Assembly (NCBI RefSeq): GCF_037893015.1
Contig: NC_133658.1
Span: 882,178,893 to 882,242,892 of the forward strand
DNA from: Macrotis lagotis
Taxonomy: Eukaryota > Chordata > Mammalia > Peramelemorphia > Peramelidae
Direction of reading: 5' to 3'
Length of the DNA stretch: 64,000 bases
Shown here piece after piece: positions 22,836-33,964 of the stretch. Below the pieces are notes generated by a model. It was not told where the DNA came from and ran no database searches. It saw only the letters and a program-made list of their open reading frames with translations. The position numbers were made by a program, and so were the translations under genes. Position 1 is the stretch's first letter. Each line of letters begins with the position of its first letter.

Positions 22836-22974
22836 TATTTTTTTATGTTTTTGCAAGGTAAATGGGGTTAAATGGCTTGCCCAAGGCAATTATTAAGTGT
22901 CTGAGACCAGATTTGAACCCAGGTACTCCTGACTCCAGGGCCAGTGCCTAATCCACTGCACCACCTAGCTGCCT
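22836..22974 (-). repeat. A-tailed CORE-SINE, inverted to its neighbour
   Basis: Reversed: gtttttgcaaggtaaatggg, a short internal loss after cccaaggc, then the head at ccacctagctgcctgc. Only about 20 bp separate it from the plus-strand copy. Confidence 0.88.
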
Positions 22975-23039
22975 GCTCACACTGTTAAGGATGAGGATGC
23001 TGTGCTTGTCTCTAGGGGCCATGTTGGGAAAGTAACAAG

Positions 23040-23425
23040 AAGAAAAAGGGTCTCTAGTTCATATGAAAATCAATTGAAAGAACTGGAGTGCTGACCCTGG
23101 AGGAGACTTACAGAGAACAGATCCCATCCTGGAGGATTGTCATGAGGTAGAATGACCGGCAGCGCTCTGCTCAGTCCCTGATGAGAAGTCAAAAAGACAG
23201 ATTTAGGTTGGGCATCAGGAAAAGCTTCTTCACAATTATGGCCATCAAAAAGGAAAAGGGATTGCTGCAGAGGAGGTGCCCTCTCTCTAACTGGCAATCT
23301 TCAAGAGAAGATTGAAGATTCATTTTTCCTGTACTTTGTGGAGGGGAGGTTTGTTCAAACATGGATTGCTATGCCCTTTGAAGTCTTTTACAACTCTGAA
23401 ATTCTGTGATTTTGTGATCTGAGAC
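23040..23425 (+). mobile_element. CR1/L3-type LINE 3' region
   Basis: Words in CR1/L3 order: attgaaagaactggagtgct, acagatttaggttgggcatc, aggaaaagcttcttcacaat, tgctgcagaggaggtgccct, then a run-out acaactctgaaattctgtga. Assigned by memory of the family. Confidence 0.6.
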
Positions 23426-23454
23426 CTGGGGGAAGGGGGGAGAGGACGATTGGC

Positions 23455-23760
23455 AAAACTAGGATCATTTAGGAAAGAAAAAAGGATTCAAAGAAAAATG
23501 GATGGGAGGAAGGAGGAAGAAAAAAGAGAGGAATGGGGAAGAGGGAGGGAGGGAGGGAATGAAAAAGAGATAGGGAGGGAGAGAAATAGGAAGGGAGAGA
23601 GGGAGGAAAAAAAGAAGGGAGAGAGGAAAGAAGGAAAGAAGAAAGGAAGGAAGGAGGTAGGAAGAGAGGAAGGAAACAAGGAAGGAAACAAGGAAAGAAA
23701 GAATGAAGGAAGGAAGGAAGGAGGGAAGGAAAGGAGGAAGAAAGGAGGAAAATAGCAGGC
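23455..23760. repeat. GGAA/GAAAG-rich purine tract
   Basis: 300 bp of nearly pure purine on the plus strand, built from GGAAGGAA, GAAAG and GAGGGAGGG words. Confidence 0.9.
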
Positions 23761-23805
23761 CCAGGATAGGGAGATACAATAGGAAATCAGAGGCAAGGGG
23801 CAATT

Positions 23806-23915
<110 letters not shown>

Positions 23916-24104
23916 CTCTTACAGAAGAGAAAGCTGTACAATCAGCTCTCTATGCAATAGGGGGAGCAATGATCTGGGAGAAGGACATTTTAAGTCCCAA
24001 CTTGGCTGCTACCCAACCCTATCACAATTTTCTGTTGCTCTGAACCCCTGATTTTGCTGATGTGGGAGATTCCCAAGCTCCTGTGTATTTAGGGGATAGA
24101 GTGC

Positions 24105-24347
24105 CCGGTCTCAGTTTCTTCATCAATAAAATAAGTTGGAGAAGGAAATGGAAAACCATACCATTATCTTAGCCCAGAAAAGCCTAAAAAAAAAAAATCC
24201 TGGAGTCAGGAGGACTTGAATTCAAATCCAGCCTCAGACACTTAAATAATTACCTAGCTGTCTGACCTTGGGCAGGTCACCAAAAAAAACCCTAAATAGG
24301 CTCATAAAGAATTGGACATGATTGAAAATGACCAAACAACAAAAAAG
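24105..24347 (+). repeat. SINE with RTE-like tail, split by another SINE
   Basis: The outer element shows ctcagtttcttcatcaataa, gttggagaaggaaatggaaa and, after the interruption, aggctcataaagaattggac and gaccaaacaac. Confidence 0.8.
24199..24286 (+). repeat. 5'-truncated A-tailed CORE-SINE inside the previous SINE
   Basis: Begins at tcctggagtcaggaggactt without the head and ends in an A8 run. CCTAAA occurs on both sides, a possible short target duplication. Confidence 0.78.
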
Positions 24348-24994
24348 CACATGAGTAACTGTTCTACAATATCAGAGAGAGATTATAATTTGCCAGGGTG
24401 ATGACCAGTTTGGACCTGCAACAGGACTTGTCCCCAGGGCTTCTTACTTCTGAACCCTAGTTGCTATTCATCAGACCAAGCTTTTTCTTTCCTTGAAGAC
24501 AGTAGGCACTTAATAAATGCTACTGGAATGAATGAATGAGTGAGTGAACAAATGAATGAATGAAGGTATGGATGAAGGGCCAATCAAATGGATTTCCATA
24601 TTCCATCCTCCATTTTCCATCAGCAGCTGTATTTGGCTTCCATTCCAGGGAACACCATCCACATGCCAGGATAAGCTAATCACCAGAAATCTCATCACCA
24701 TGAAGGATGAAATATTTTTTGGATAGTCTATACTTTCCTAATTCACCCTCAGTTGTGTCTTCCCTCTAATAACTGAGCTGGAGAACTAAGCATTAATCTC
24801 TTCCCAAAGTCTTCCTTTATAGCAGCCTCATTACCTTCCAGGTAACTCCATTCTCCATCAGCTGTTCTGCATGACTTTGACTCCAACTTCAAGAACACTA
24901 TAAAGAACCCCATGAACCTTCACCAAGTACTTACTCCCTGGTTACCTCACTTCTATTTCTCCTTCCTTTTCAGCTTCCTTTTGCGCTGTCTTCC
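24348..24994. other. Intergenic stretch with an L2-like end
   Basis: An L2 3' end with its GAAT repeat (ggcacttaataaatgctact, then (GAAT)n) lies at 24495-24560. The rest is unrecognised. Confidence 0.45.
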
Positions 24995-25112
24995 CCATTA
25001 AATTATAAGCTCCTTGAGGGCAGGGACTATCACTCACCCTAGCACTTGGCACTGTGTCTGCCTAGTACATACTAGGCAATTAATAAATGTTGATTAAATT
25101 GAATTGAAACTG
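24995..25112 (+). mobile_element. L2 LINE 3' end
   Basis: Shows aagctccttgagggcaggga, agcacttggcactgtgtctg and ggcaattaataaatgttgat. Confidence 0.75.
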
Positions 25113-25269
25113 AGGTCCTTTCCCCCTAAAGCCTGGTGTTTTTCTGTTCCCTAATTCCTCTCCTTTTTTATGAATAGGTTCTTTCTATTTGGAGTATACA
25201 GCACAGAGCACCAAAACAATTAAAAAGAAGAAAGGAAGAAATTGAGACAGTCCCTACTTCATCACTCTT

Positions 25270-25438
25270 CTTCCTATCTTCTCACATTAATTTGTTAGTC
25301 ATTTAATAAACATTATTTAGTACTTACCTAGACACAGACACTGTCCTAAGTATTGGAAATACAAAGAAAGGGGATAAAATCGTCCCTGCCCTGAAGGAGC
25401 TTAGAGTTTCATGAGGGAGACAAGTAAAGACAAAATAA
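25270..25438 (+). repeat. Dispersed repeat related to the 2.3-kb array unit
   Basis: Shows taataaacattatttagtac, actgtcctaagtattggaaa, and gtccctgccctgaaggagct. It is an L2/L3-like mammalian repeat whose exact family I could not name. Confidence 0.6.

Positions 25439-25487
<49 letters not shown>
25439..25487. repeat. (AT)n microsatellite
   Basis: Near-perfect TA repeat. Confidence 0.95.
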
Positions 25488-25490
<3 letters not shown>

Positions 25491-25664
25491 GTATATGGGA
25501 TAAATTGGAGATAATCATCATTGGAAAGACACATTCCAAAAGTATGAAAGGTAAAGTCAAGCTCTAGAGAAACCCACCTGAAAAACAGCCAGTTAATCAA
25601 AAAGTCTTTGAGGAGTGCTCCCAGGGCCCTAGATATTCCAAGGTAGACTCTCTCTCTCTTACTA

Positions 25665-25830
25665 TGGTCTCATGGGGAGATCACTGGACTCAGAAAGCCT
25701 GCGTTTCAAGCCCAGCTTTGATGTATTCTAATTGCATGACCTTGAACAAGTCACTGTCCCTATGTGAGCTTCAATTTCCTCCTATAAAATATGCAGCCAA
25801 TCATACCTATAATGCTTAAATCCCTAGCTC
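25665..25830 (+). repeat. Old tRNA-derived SINE
   Basis: Shows tggactcagaaagcctgcgt, ccttgaacaagtcactgtcc and cttcaatttcctcctataaa. Confidence 0.6.
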
Positions 25831-25880
25831 ATAGAATCAGAAGATAGAAAGCTGGAAGGCACTTTAAAAATCATGTCGTC

Positions 25881-26033
25881 AGGGTGGCTAGCTGGTGCAG
25901 TGGATAAAGCACCAGCCCTGGAGTCAGGAGGACCTGGGTTCAAATCCAGTCTCAGACACTTAATAATTACCTAGCTGTGTGGCCTTGGGCAAGCCATTTA
26001 ACCCCATTTGCCTTGCAAAAACCTAAAAATAAG
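25881..26033 (+). repeat. A-tailed CORE-SINE, young
   Basis: Full length, flanked by CATGTCGTC (25872-25880) and CATGTCATC (26034-26042). Confidence 0.92.
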
Positions 26034-26042
26034 CATGTCATC

Positions 26043-26488
26043 CTGCTTATTCATTTTACAAAAGAGGAAACTTGAAGACCTGAAATGGAAATAGGATTTC
26101 CTAGTTCATCCCCTCCCAGTTTCCTTTGCTGGATCACTTTTTTTTTTTTACTTTATAGAGTCCTCAAAAGATTATCCTTTTCATTTTGCAGAATAGGATC
26201 AAATCAGCCTTTGGGATTCTCTCCTTACAAGATATTTTCCCCAAAATCTAACCTCCATCCTGCTCATTACCGCTGTTTATAGTAATCCCTGTACAATAAG
26301 GAGATAAGGAGATGAAAAGATAAAGAGAGACCCCTTGTGATCCTTGTGCTGGCTGGATACCACAAGTCCATACATCAATGAGCCTTGCATCTTTCTATGA
26401 GATAAGTCTTAATTCACAGAGAGCAAATGATTTACTTAAGTTAACACAGATAATAGGTATAAGAGGTGAGAATAAAACCAGACTTCCA
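26043..26488. other. Non-coding stretch, no feature recognised
   Basis: A MIR-like trace (cattttacaaaagaggaaac) is at about 26053. No gene is seen. Confidence 0.4.
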
Positions 26489-26489
26489 G

Positions 26490-26633
26490 GGGCAGCTAGG
26501 TGGCATAGTTGGTAAAGCACTGGTCTTGGAGTCAGGAGGCCCTGAGTTCAAATCCAGTCTGATACTTAATAATTGCCTAGTTGTGTGACCTTGAGCAAGT
26601 CACTTAATCCCTTTGCTTAAAAAAAAAAATTTA
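26490..26633 (+). repeat. A-tailed CORE-SINE
   Basis: Head gggcagctaggtggcatagt to tail cctttgcttaaaaaaaaaa. Confidence 0.88.
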
Positions 26634-26704
26634 AATCGATTTCCTAACTCCAAGTCCAGAACTCTATCTATTAGACAACATCACCTCTTAAAACTGCATA
26701 TAAA

Positions 26705-26965
26705 CAACTAATTATTGTTGTTCAGTCATTTGCAGTCATGTCCAATTCTTCATGACCCCATTTGGGGTTTTCTCAGCAGATATACTGGATTGATTTGCCA
26801 TTTTCTTTTCCAGCTTATTTTACAGATGAGGAAACTGAGGCAAGCAGACTTAAGTGACTTGCCCAGGGTCACACAACTAATAAATGTCTGAGGCTGGATT
26901 TAAATTCAGGAACATGAGTCTTCATGGTTCCCACCTCAATGCTCTCTCCATGCACCACATACCTA
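26705..26965 (-). repeat. SINE with RTE-like tail
   Basis: Reversed: tgttgttcagtcatttgcag, catgaccccatttggggttt, gatttgccattttcttttcc, then gtgacttgcccagggtcaca. Confidence 0.85.
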
Positions 26966-27341
26966 ATCTATGAAACCCACTTATTATTCTTTCATTGAGA
27001 AGAAAAATTAACCAAAAAAGGAGGGAGCTGTGTGACTGACCACAAATTTAAAGGAAGGAGAGAGCATTGAGGTGGGAGTAGGTAAAGAATAAATAGATAG
27101 CCTTGGTATAGTCAAAGGGAAGAGAAAGGTCCCCATTTCAAGCAGTAAAGGAACGGGATGAGCAAAGCCTTGGATCAGGAGATGAACACATTGTATGGGG
27201 ACAGTGAGGAAACCAGCGCTGAAAGTACCATCTGGGGGAGTTAAGGATGGCTAGGTAGGGTTGGAACACCTGATGAAGTTTCTTGAATATCAGGCAACAT
27301 TTGGACTCCATCCAATAGGACAAGAAGAAACCACCTAAGAG
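26966..27341. other. Probable old unclassified repeat
   Basis: Words such as gggatgagcaaagccttgga and ggcaacatttggactccatc resemble a long low-copy mammalian repeat that I could not name. No gene. Confidence 0.35.
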
Positions 27342-27530
27342 GCAATTAAAGATACAGTGGATAGAATACTAGAATGATGCCAAGAAAGACCTGAATCCTG
27401 CCTCTGACATTTACTAAAGTGTCTTTGGGCAAGTCACTTAACCCCTATCAGACTCAGCTTCCTCATCTGTAAAATGAGAGGATCAGACTCAATAACCTCT
27501 AAGATCTCTCCCAGCTTTAAATATATATCA
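27342..27530 (+). repeat. Old CORE-SINE
   Basis: Shows agatacagtggatagaatac, tgggcaagtcacttaacccc, and cttcctcatctgtaaaatga. Confidence 0.78.
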
Positions 27531-27734
27531 TCAAACTGTTCCATAAATGAGTAAGTGATGAAGGTGGGGCTTGAGGAAAATGAGTCTGGTGTACAGAATG
27601 GAGAGGAGTAGAAAAGTCAAGAGTCACCCAGGCCAGCTAGGAAAGTAGAACTATTTTGAAGAAAGAAATGAGAGAATGATGGTAGACAAAGCTATAGATA
27701 TGCAAAGCTCTATAGAATATTATTATGGAGCAAT

Positions 27735-27857
27735 TAAACAATGAACAAGAAATTACTGAGAATCTTTTAAGTACCAGTCACTTAATGCTAGCCACAGCAC
27801 ACAGAGGGAATAAAAAAGAATTCCTGCCCCCCAGGTGCTTACATTCTATTGGGGAAT

Positions 27858-27907
<50 letters not shown>

Positions 27908-27925
27908 CATATATATATATATATA
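27735..27925. repeat. Dispersed repeat followed by (GT)n and (AT)n
   Basis: The first part (cttttaagtaccagtcactt, attcctgccccccaggtgct) matches the 2.3-kb family. (GT)n spans 27861-27904 and (AT)n follows. Confidence 0.7.
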
Positions 27926-29064
27926 CAAGTGTGTATATGTTTGTATATACAAAATAAATGTAAAGAGAATAAATACAGATCAATTTTTTTAAAAAAAGAG
28001 TTAACTACAAGGCACTTTGGGAAGGAATGCACTAGAATTAGAGAGGAAAGGACTCCAGGGTATTTAGCCTGAGAAATCACAAGCAGAAACTGAATAGTCA
28101 GGAAAAGGAGCTATGACCAATTCAGCAGTGACCTCCCCTTGCATCACCCCCTGGGACTTCTCCCAAAAGGCTCTCTTCATTTGAGAAAAGAAAAAGTGAA
28201 GAAGTCAGGATGAAAATCATGCCTCCTCCCTTCTCCAGGCTCCCATTTTTTTGTCCCAAAGATAGCTCCCAAGGATATATGTCTTCCCACACACACATAC
28301 CTCCCTCCCTAGCCATCTATAAGCAAAAGGATGGAAACAAGATGTTTATTGGGACCACCTCTCCATGGGACTTCTTAATAGAAGATGACACTATTTGGTT
28401 TACCTTCCTAGTGAGTGTTGGCTCATGAGCATTCCCTCTAAATCCTTTCATTGCATTTTTAATGTGTTCTCTCTGGAACAGAGCAGTTGCTCTATTCCCA
28501 TTGGAAGGCAGGAGCAAGAACAGGGGGGGAAACCATATTCCAGAGCTCCCTGAGCTTCCCAGAAAGCCCATAAAGAAGCTTGGTACATTTCTCTAATTTT
28601 CAGAGATGATGATTTATGGAAGCATCCGTCCCCCAGCCTAAATCTACTTCCTAGGACTTCAGCCATCATTGATGTAAAACTAATGAAAGGTTTATGAGTT
28701 ACTGAGCTCCAGATACTATTGATAAACTCCCTTTCATACGGCTGTTACATCTCATCATCCTTGCAGCCGTTATATACCTTTGAAGCATGGAGGGAAACTC
28801 AAAGGTGGATCATTTTAATATCTCCCTTCTGAAGATTAACGTCTGGTTAGGCTGCTGCTTCAGGTACATCTCTTCCCTCTGCCAAGCCCCTTCAGAAAAC
28901 ATCATATTATGAGAGAGGGGAGGAAAGGATCCTTGAATCTCTCCGAATTTGGCTAAAAAAAAAACCTTTCAGACCTTGGGGGTAAACACATTCCATCTCT
29001 TTATTCTGCCTCCAGGTAGGACTGAACTTGAAGCATCCTGTAAAGGCATCCTCACCCCATTTCT
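27926..29064. other. Intergenic stretch, mostly unique
   Basis: A faint CR1/L3-like block (aaggactccagggtatttag) lies at about 28048. Open frames at 28122-28669 show no domain. Confidence 0.4.
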
Positions 29065-29209
29065 CTCTTTTCTTTAATTTTTACAAGGCAATGGGGTTCA
29101 GTAACAACCAAAGTCACACAGCTAAGTAACTAAGGCTGTATTTGAACTCAGGTCTTCCTGATCACAGGACTGGTGCTCTGCCACCTAGTTGGGCCACCTA
29201 ACTGCCCCT
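29065..29209 (-). repeat. Diverged A-tailed CORE-SINE
   Basis: Reversed: tttacaaggcaatggggttc, gaactcaggtcttcctgatc, gccacctaactgcccc. Confidence 0.75.
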
Positions 29210-29239
29210 TTTACTCCCTTTTACCCCCTTTTGTAAACA

Positions 29240-29925
29240 TCCCAGAGAAGAAAATTCTTTGGCTTCTATCAATGATGAAGACTGATGCTTCTTGACCCAG
29301 TTGCAAGTCTCTCTCCACTGCAGTCCATTCCTCATAGGGCTGCCAAAATGACTTTCTTAAAGCATAAGTCTGATACCATCCCTTCCACCCCAACTCAGGG
29401 GTTCCTATTACCTCTTGGAATGTAGATTTAGAACCAGAAAGGACATTAATTAAAGACCATCAGGCCCAATTTCCCCATTTTATAGTCATATAAACACTCC
29501 CCTGTCTGTACAAAGTGATCCCTTCCTGCTCTTTCAAGCCTCTTAAATTTTGCTCCCCTCCATGTACTGTAGCTTTCTTACCACTCATCACACACCTGGT
29601 TCCATCTCCATGTCTACACTAGTCACCCCATGCCAAGAATGCCCTCCCTCCTTACCTCTATCTCTTGAAATCTCTGGCTTCCTTCAAAGATTAGCTTGGG
29701 CACCACCTTTGATAGCCTTTTCTGACTCCTTTACACCTCAGCCTCTAGTGGGCCCTCTTTTCCAAAATCATCTTGTATTCATTTTGTATTAGTCTATGTA
29801 TGTGAATAAATGTGCATGTTGTGCATGTTATCTCCCCGTTAGAATTTATGTTTCCTGGGGGGGGGGGGGCTGGTTCCCTTTTGTCTTTATATATACATAT
29901 ATCCAGGGTTCACAGAAAGTGCTTA
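29240..29925 (+). mobile_element. L2 LINE 3' region
   Basis: L2 words in order: ccactgcagtccattcctca, gctgccaaaatgactttctt, aagaatgccctccctcctta, ttcaaagattagcttgggca, and a tail with cagggttcacagaaagtgct. A G12 run lies near 29858. An 80-residue open frame at 29550 fits L2 3' text, not a gene. Confidence 0.8.
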
Positions 29926-29927
29926 AA

Positions 29928-30148
29928 TAGGGCTCAGTGGAAAGAATGCTGAACCTGGAGTCAGGAAGACCTGAGTTCAAATTTGGCTTCAGAAACATCC
30001 TAGCTGTGTGATTCTGGGCAAGTCATTTCATGCTGTTTGCCTCAGTTTCTTTATCTGTAAAATGAGCTGGAAAAGGAAATGTCAAGCCCCTTCAGTATCT
30101 TGCCAAGAAAATCCCAAATGAATTCATGAAGGGTCAGGCATTGCTTCA
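29928..30148 (+). repeat. SINE with RTE-like tail
   Basis: Shows aacctggagtcaggaagacc, tgggcaagtcatttcatgct, gagctggaaaaggaaatgtc and aattcatgaagggtcaggca. Confidence 0.85.
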
Positions 30149-30214
30149 TTGATTGATATTCTAATTTTGGCTCCATTCCTCTCACACTCTTTTCTTCCTG
30201 GTGTCCTACCTGAA

Positions 30215-30347
30215 TATATTACCAAGTACCTACTAAGTACCAGCCCCTGTACCAGCCCCTGTACTAAGCACAGCATATATAAAGACAGAAGAGAAACAGA
30301 CCAAGACCTCAAGGAGCTTACATTCCACTGGGTAGCAACCAGGAACA
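30215..30347 (+). repeat. Dispersed repeat related to the 2.3-kb array unit
   Basis: Shows taccaagtacctactaagta, actaagcacagcatatataa, ctcaaggagcttacattcca. The 12-bp word taccagcccctg is doubled. Confidence 0.6.
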
Positions 30348-30363
30348 AGGATAAGTATCTTTT

Positions 30364-30523
30364 AGTTTTAGTTTTAGTTTTAGTTTTTGCAAGGCAAATG
30401 AGGTTAAGTGGCTTGCCCAAGGCCGCACAGCTAGGTAATTATTAAGTGTCTGAGGCCCGATTTGAACTCAGGTACTCCTGACTCCAGGGCCAGTGCTCTA
30501 TCCACTGCGCCACCTAGCCACCC
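30364..30523 (-). repeat. A-tailed CORE-SINE with an expanded tail, very young
   Basis: A perfect 16-bp target-site duplication AGGATAAGTATCTTTT (30348-30363 and 30524-30539) flanks an intact element. The tail has become a (CTAAAA)n repeat, read on the plus strand as four TTTTAG units. Confidence 0.95.
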
Positions 30524-30604
30524 AGGATAAGTATCTTTTGTTGCCTAAATCATTCTTTTTTTAGAGAGGTTCCCCAGGAAGGAAAAAGTATGGTAATGAT
30601 GATT

Positions 30605-30785
30605 TAAGGTATACTGAGCAGTGTGTTGGTTCTGAACTCAAAGATCCTGTTTCAAATCCTGCCTCTCACTTTTACTATGTGTGGGACCTTGGATGAATTA
30701 TTTAACCTATATAGGCCTCAGTTTCCTCATCTGTAAAAGGAGGCAGATGGACTCAAAGGCCCTGAGTTTCCTTTCTGTTCAAGAT
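30605..30785 (+). repeat. Old tRNA-derived SINE
   Basis: Shows aagatcctgtttcaaatcct, ggccttcagtttcc-like text at 30715-30730, and tcatctgtaaaaggaggcag. Confidence 0.65.
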
Positions 30786-31354
30786 CACTGAGCAGATCAC
30801 AATGTTCCACAAAGGGTCATTAGGAACCCCTACTACCAAGTTGAGCCCCACTCCTTGGTGCCAAGAGCAGCCAAGGGGCATTGCTGGTCAACAGACTTCA
30901 AATGACTTAGGCCAGGGACTTGTCTGGGGCATTGGCTATGAGTCCCCCAGGCTGTCGGGACTGACTAATAGAAAGATCTCTCTGCTGCATCAGAGAGAAG
31001 CTCTACAGAGCATGGGAGTATGGGGAACTTTTAGATTTTAATCCATTTTCTCTTTATTCTTTTTTTTTTTTGTCTTTCTTTGGTTCATGAGTTTTAGCAT
31101 GCACTGCAGAGTTTCTAGTGATAAGCCCACAACCAAGAGCGGTAAATCTCCCCTGTTCTCCCCCACTGACAAGAGCAGAATAGGAAATCGTCCAAGTGAG
31201 GAGGCAAATCATGGCTTGACTTTTGAGCTCAAAAGAATATAATGTTTGAGAGGAATTATTTGTAAGGGATGGAGGAGATGCACCCTCACCATTGGTATTT
31301 GGGTCAGCCCCACAAAAATCAAACAAGACTAGGATCTAAGAAAAAATGCCCTAT
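30786..31354. other. Non-coding stretch, no feature recognised
   Basis: A T12 run is near 31060. Nothing else is recognisable. Confidence 0.4.
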
Positions 31355-31431
31355 GCTGAGATTCTTAACCTCTATGTCACAGATCCTTTGGCAGAGTGGG
31401 GAAACCCATGGACCCTTCTTTAGTGTAATTA

Positions 31432-31562
31432 TTTTGAGGCAATCAGGGGTAAGTGACTTGCCATGGATCACACAGCTAGTAAGTGTCTGAGTTCAGATTT
31501 GTACTCTGGTCCTCCTGACTCTAGGGCATGTGTTCTATTCACTGTAATACCTAGCTGCCTCC
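31432..31562 (-). repeat. CORE-SINE inside the hAT element
   Basis: Reversed: gaggcaatcaggggtaagtg, cacacagctagtaagtgtct, tacctagctgcctcc. Confidence 0.85.
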
Positions 31563-31600
31563 AGAGTAATATTTTTATATGCATAAAAATAAAACACATA

Positions 31601-31767
31601 GGGCAGCTAGGTGACATAGTGGATAGAGCACCGGCCCTGGAGTCAGGAGGACCTAAGTTCAAATCTAGCCTCAGACACTTCACAATTACCTATCTGTGCA
31701 GCCTTGGGCAAGCCACTTAACCCCACTGCCTTGCAAAAACCTAAATAATAATAATAATAATAATAAT
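31601..31767 (+). repeat. A-tailed CORE-SINE inside the hAT element
   Basis: Full length, flanked by AAAACACATA at 31591-31600 and 31768-31777. The tail is now (AAT)n. It is only about 40 bp from the minus-strand SINE, making an inverted pair. Confidence 0.93.
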
Positions 31768-31860
31768 AAAACACATAAGATTAAAAAGGAAATCAATTAT
31801 ATTGAAATTCAATTTTGAACATATTTTGAAGTTCATTCAGGTAAAGAGCCCATACCTAGA

Positions 31861-32721
31861 ACTAAAGACAGCTGAACATATTTCCCAAGGAGCAGGATAC
31901 TAGGGACAAGTGACCAGAGACCCATGTTGCTGCTCCTACACTAGACTTGTGGATAAAGATCATGCTGCTTCTTTCTTTGATAATTCTCTACATGCCACAA
32001 TGGAAATTTCCAATGATCCTATAGACCAAACAATCTCCCACCCCAACCCCCATCAAAAATAAAAATTCCTGCAGAGAAATAAGAAACATCTCCTCATATA
32101 TGTTCCATGAATCATTGCTTTGACATCATGAAGTTGGAGTTTGGATAAATGAGTCTGAGATTGGAGGAGGAGAAAAACCTTTAGAGAAAAAACATCAGAG
32201 CTAACCAGCCTTCCACCTTTGCAGTGGGCAGCACATTGGAGAGCAGCTCAGCTTTTTTGATTCTGCAGGGAGAAAGCAAAGGATGAGGTAGGAAGAGAAA
32301 GACAAGTAAGGTGGATGGCAGTGATGAGTTCAGATGATCAAGGGGACAGCCCCTGTATGCTCGGTAGTTAAGTAGTGAATCATTCCTTTTAGATCCCTTA
32401 GAATCCCTTCCTCAAGATTCATATAGCAAGTCCCTAGCCTATCCCCCACAGGATCATTTCCCCTATCAGACTGATTTCCCAATTCATCCAGGGTCTGTTG
32501 TAGCCCCAACTACTGCTAGTCAATTTGGCAATTCATGTGCCCTCTCTGGACTTTCATCTCCTCTGCAAACTGAGAGGGTTGGATTTCCTGATTTCTGAGG
32601 CTCCTATTAACAGACCATGATCCAGACCTATCCACTTTCCAGAACTATCCACCTGGAGAAGAGCAAACTGAAGGGGATGGGGTAAGATGTAGCTGATAAT
32701 TTCAAATGTCTGAAAAGCTGC
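31861..32721. other. Non-coding stretch, no feature recognised
   Basis: Unique-looking sequence without long open frames. Confidence 0.4.
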
Positions 32722-32870
32722 TGGGAGCAACTAGGGGGCTTAGTGGATAGAGCACCGATCCTGGAGTCAGGAGGACCTGAGCTCAAATGTGGCCTCAGAC
32801 ACTTAATAATGGCCTAGCTGTGTGACCTTGGGCAAGTCACTTAACTCCAATGCCTTGCCAAAAAAAATGC
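32722..32870 (+). repeat. A-tailed CORE-SINE
   Basis: Head gggagcaactagggggctta to the tail gccttgccaaaaaaaa. Confidence 0.88.
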
Positions 32871-33689
32871 TGCCATGTGGAAGATTCAATAGACTTAACC
32901 CATTTGGTCCCAGAGAGCAGAACTAAAAGTTCTGGTTTGAAGTTGTAAAGAGGCAAATTTAAGTTCAACATAAAGACACTTAGAGCTATTCTTTAGAGCT
33001 CAAATTTAGAGTTATCATTATTGAGAATTGCTCAGAAGTGGGATGGACTGCCTAGCAAGTCCTAGGACCCAAGCCAGAGAATTAGAGCTAGCAAGAACCT
33101 AGAACCATTTATACAGAAACTGAGTCTTGAATAAAGTGCAGCTAACTAGTATGAGCCAGGGTCATCCCTATCTGATATGCCCTGATGCCGATCCATTACC
33201 AGAAGTATTCTTTCTAGATAGGAGTCAGACTTTAATTATTGACTAGACTAAAGGATCTCTGAAATTCTTCCCAAAGCTTAAAAACAAGGAGAATCTAGGG
33301 CTGGAAATGATGTCCTCATATTAGAGAAAGCAACTGAGGGGAAGGGGCTTACCCAAGATTGTACAGTTTTTAAATAGCAAAGCCACATTGGGGGGGGAGG
33401 GAAGAAAGACGGCTCAGTCAGCTGTTGTTAAAAGATGCCCAAGAGTCCATCTACATGCCATCCATACCCTCCCCAGGCCTGCCAACATCAAGAGCATGAT
33501 GTGTACCTTTCCCACAGGTCCCTCATGTTTCGCATTTACTATCACTAGGTGCTTTGTTTAATCATTTAAGTGATTCATTTAAATAACATTTTGAGGTTCA
33601 CCAAAAAACTCTACCTAGATCATTTCATTTGACTCTCACAAAGACCCTGGGAGGGAATAAAAACAACCACAATTGATGATAACAACAAC
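32871..33689. other. Intergenic stretch with a CR1/L3-like trace
   Basis: Text at 32935-33070 (tgctcagaagtgggatggac) resembles CR1/L3 3' sequence. A MIR-like trace is near 33300-33365. Confidence 0.4.
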
Positions 33690-33945
33690 AATAATCGCTA
33701 TCATTTATACAATACCTGCTTTGTCCGGGCACAGTACTGAGCAATTTATAAATATTATCTCAGATGATCTTCACAATAACTCTACAAGGAAAGCGCTATT
33801 TATCTCCATTTTCCAGATGAGAAAACTAATACTAAAAGACTTGCCCAAGGTCATGCAACTAGTCTATGTCCATGGTAAGTTTTGCACTCCTCTTACTAAA
33901 TCCAAATCCAGCCCTCTGTCTTCTAACTGCCTAGGTGACTTCCTG
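33690..33945 (+). repeat. MIR SINE
   Basis: Shows ctatcatttatacaatacct, cattttccagatgagaaaac, aagacttgcccaaggtcatg. Confidence 0.8.
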
Positions 33946-33964
33946 ACCCTTCCAGATGACCTCT

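Larger units (their letters stand above)
31355..31860. mobile_element. hAT-type DNA transposon split by two SINEs
   Basis: Opposite orientation to the copy at 12312: gagattcttaacctctatgt, gatcctttggcagagtgggg, then after insertions taatatttttatatgcataa, aaaaggaaatcaattatatt and gttcattcaggtaaagagcc. Confidence 0.65.
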
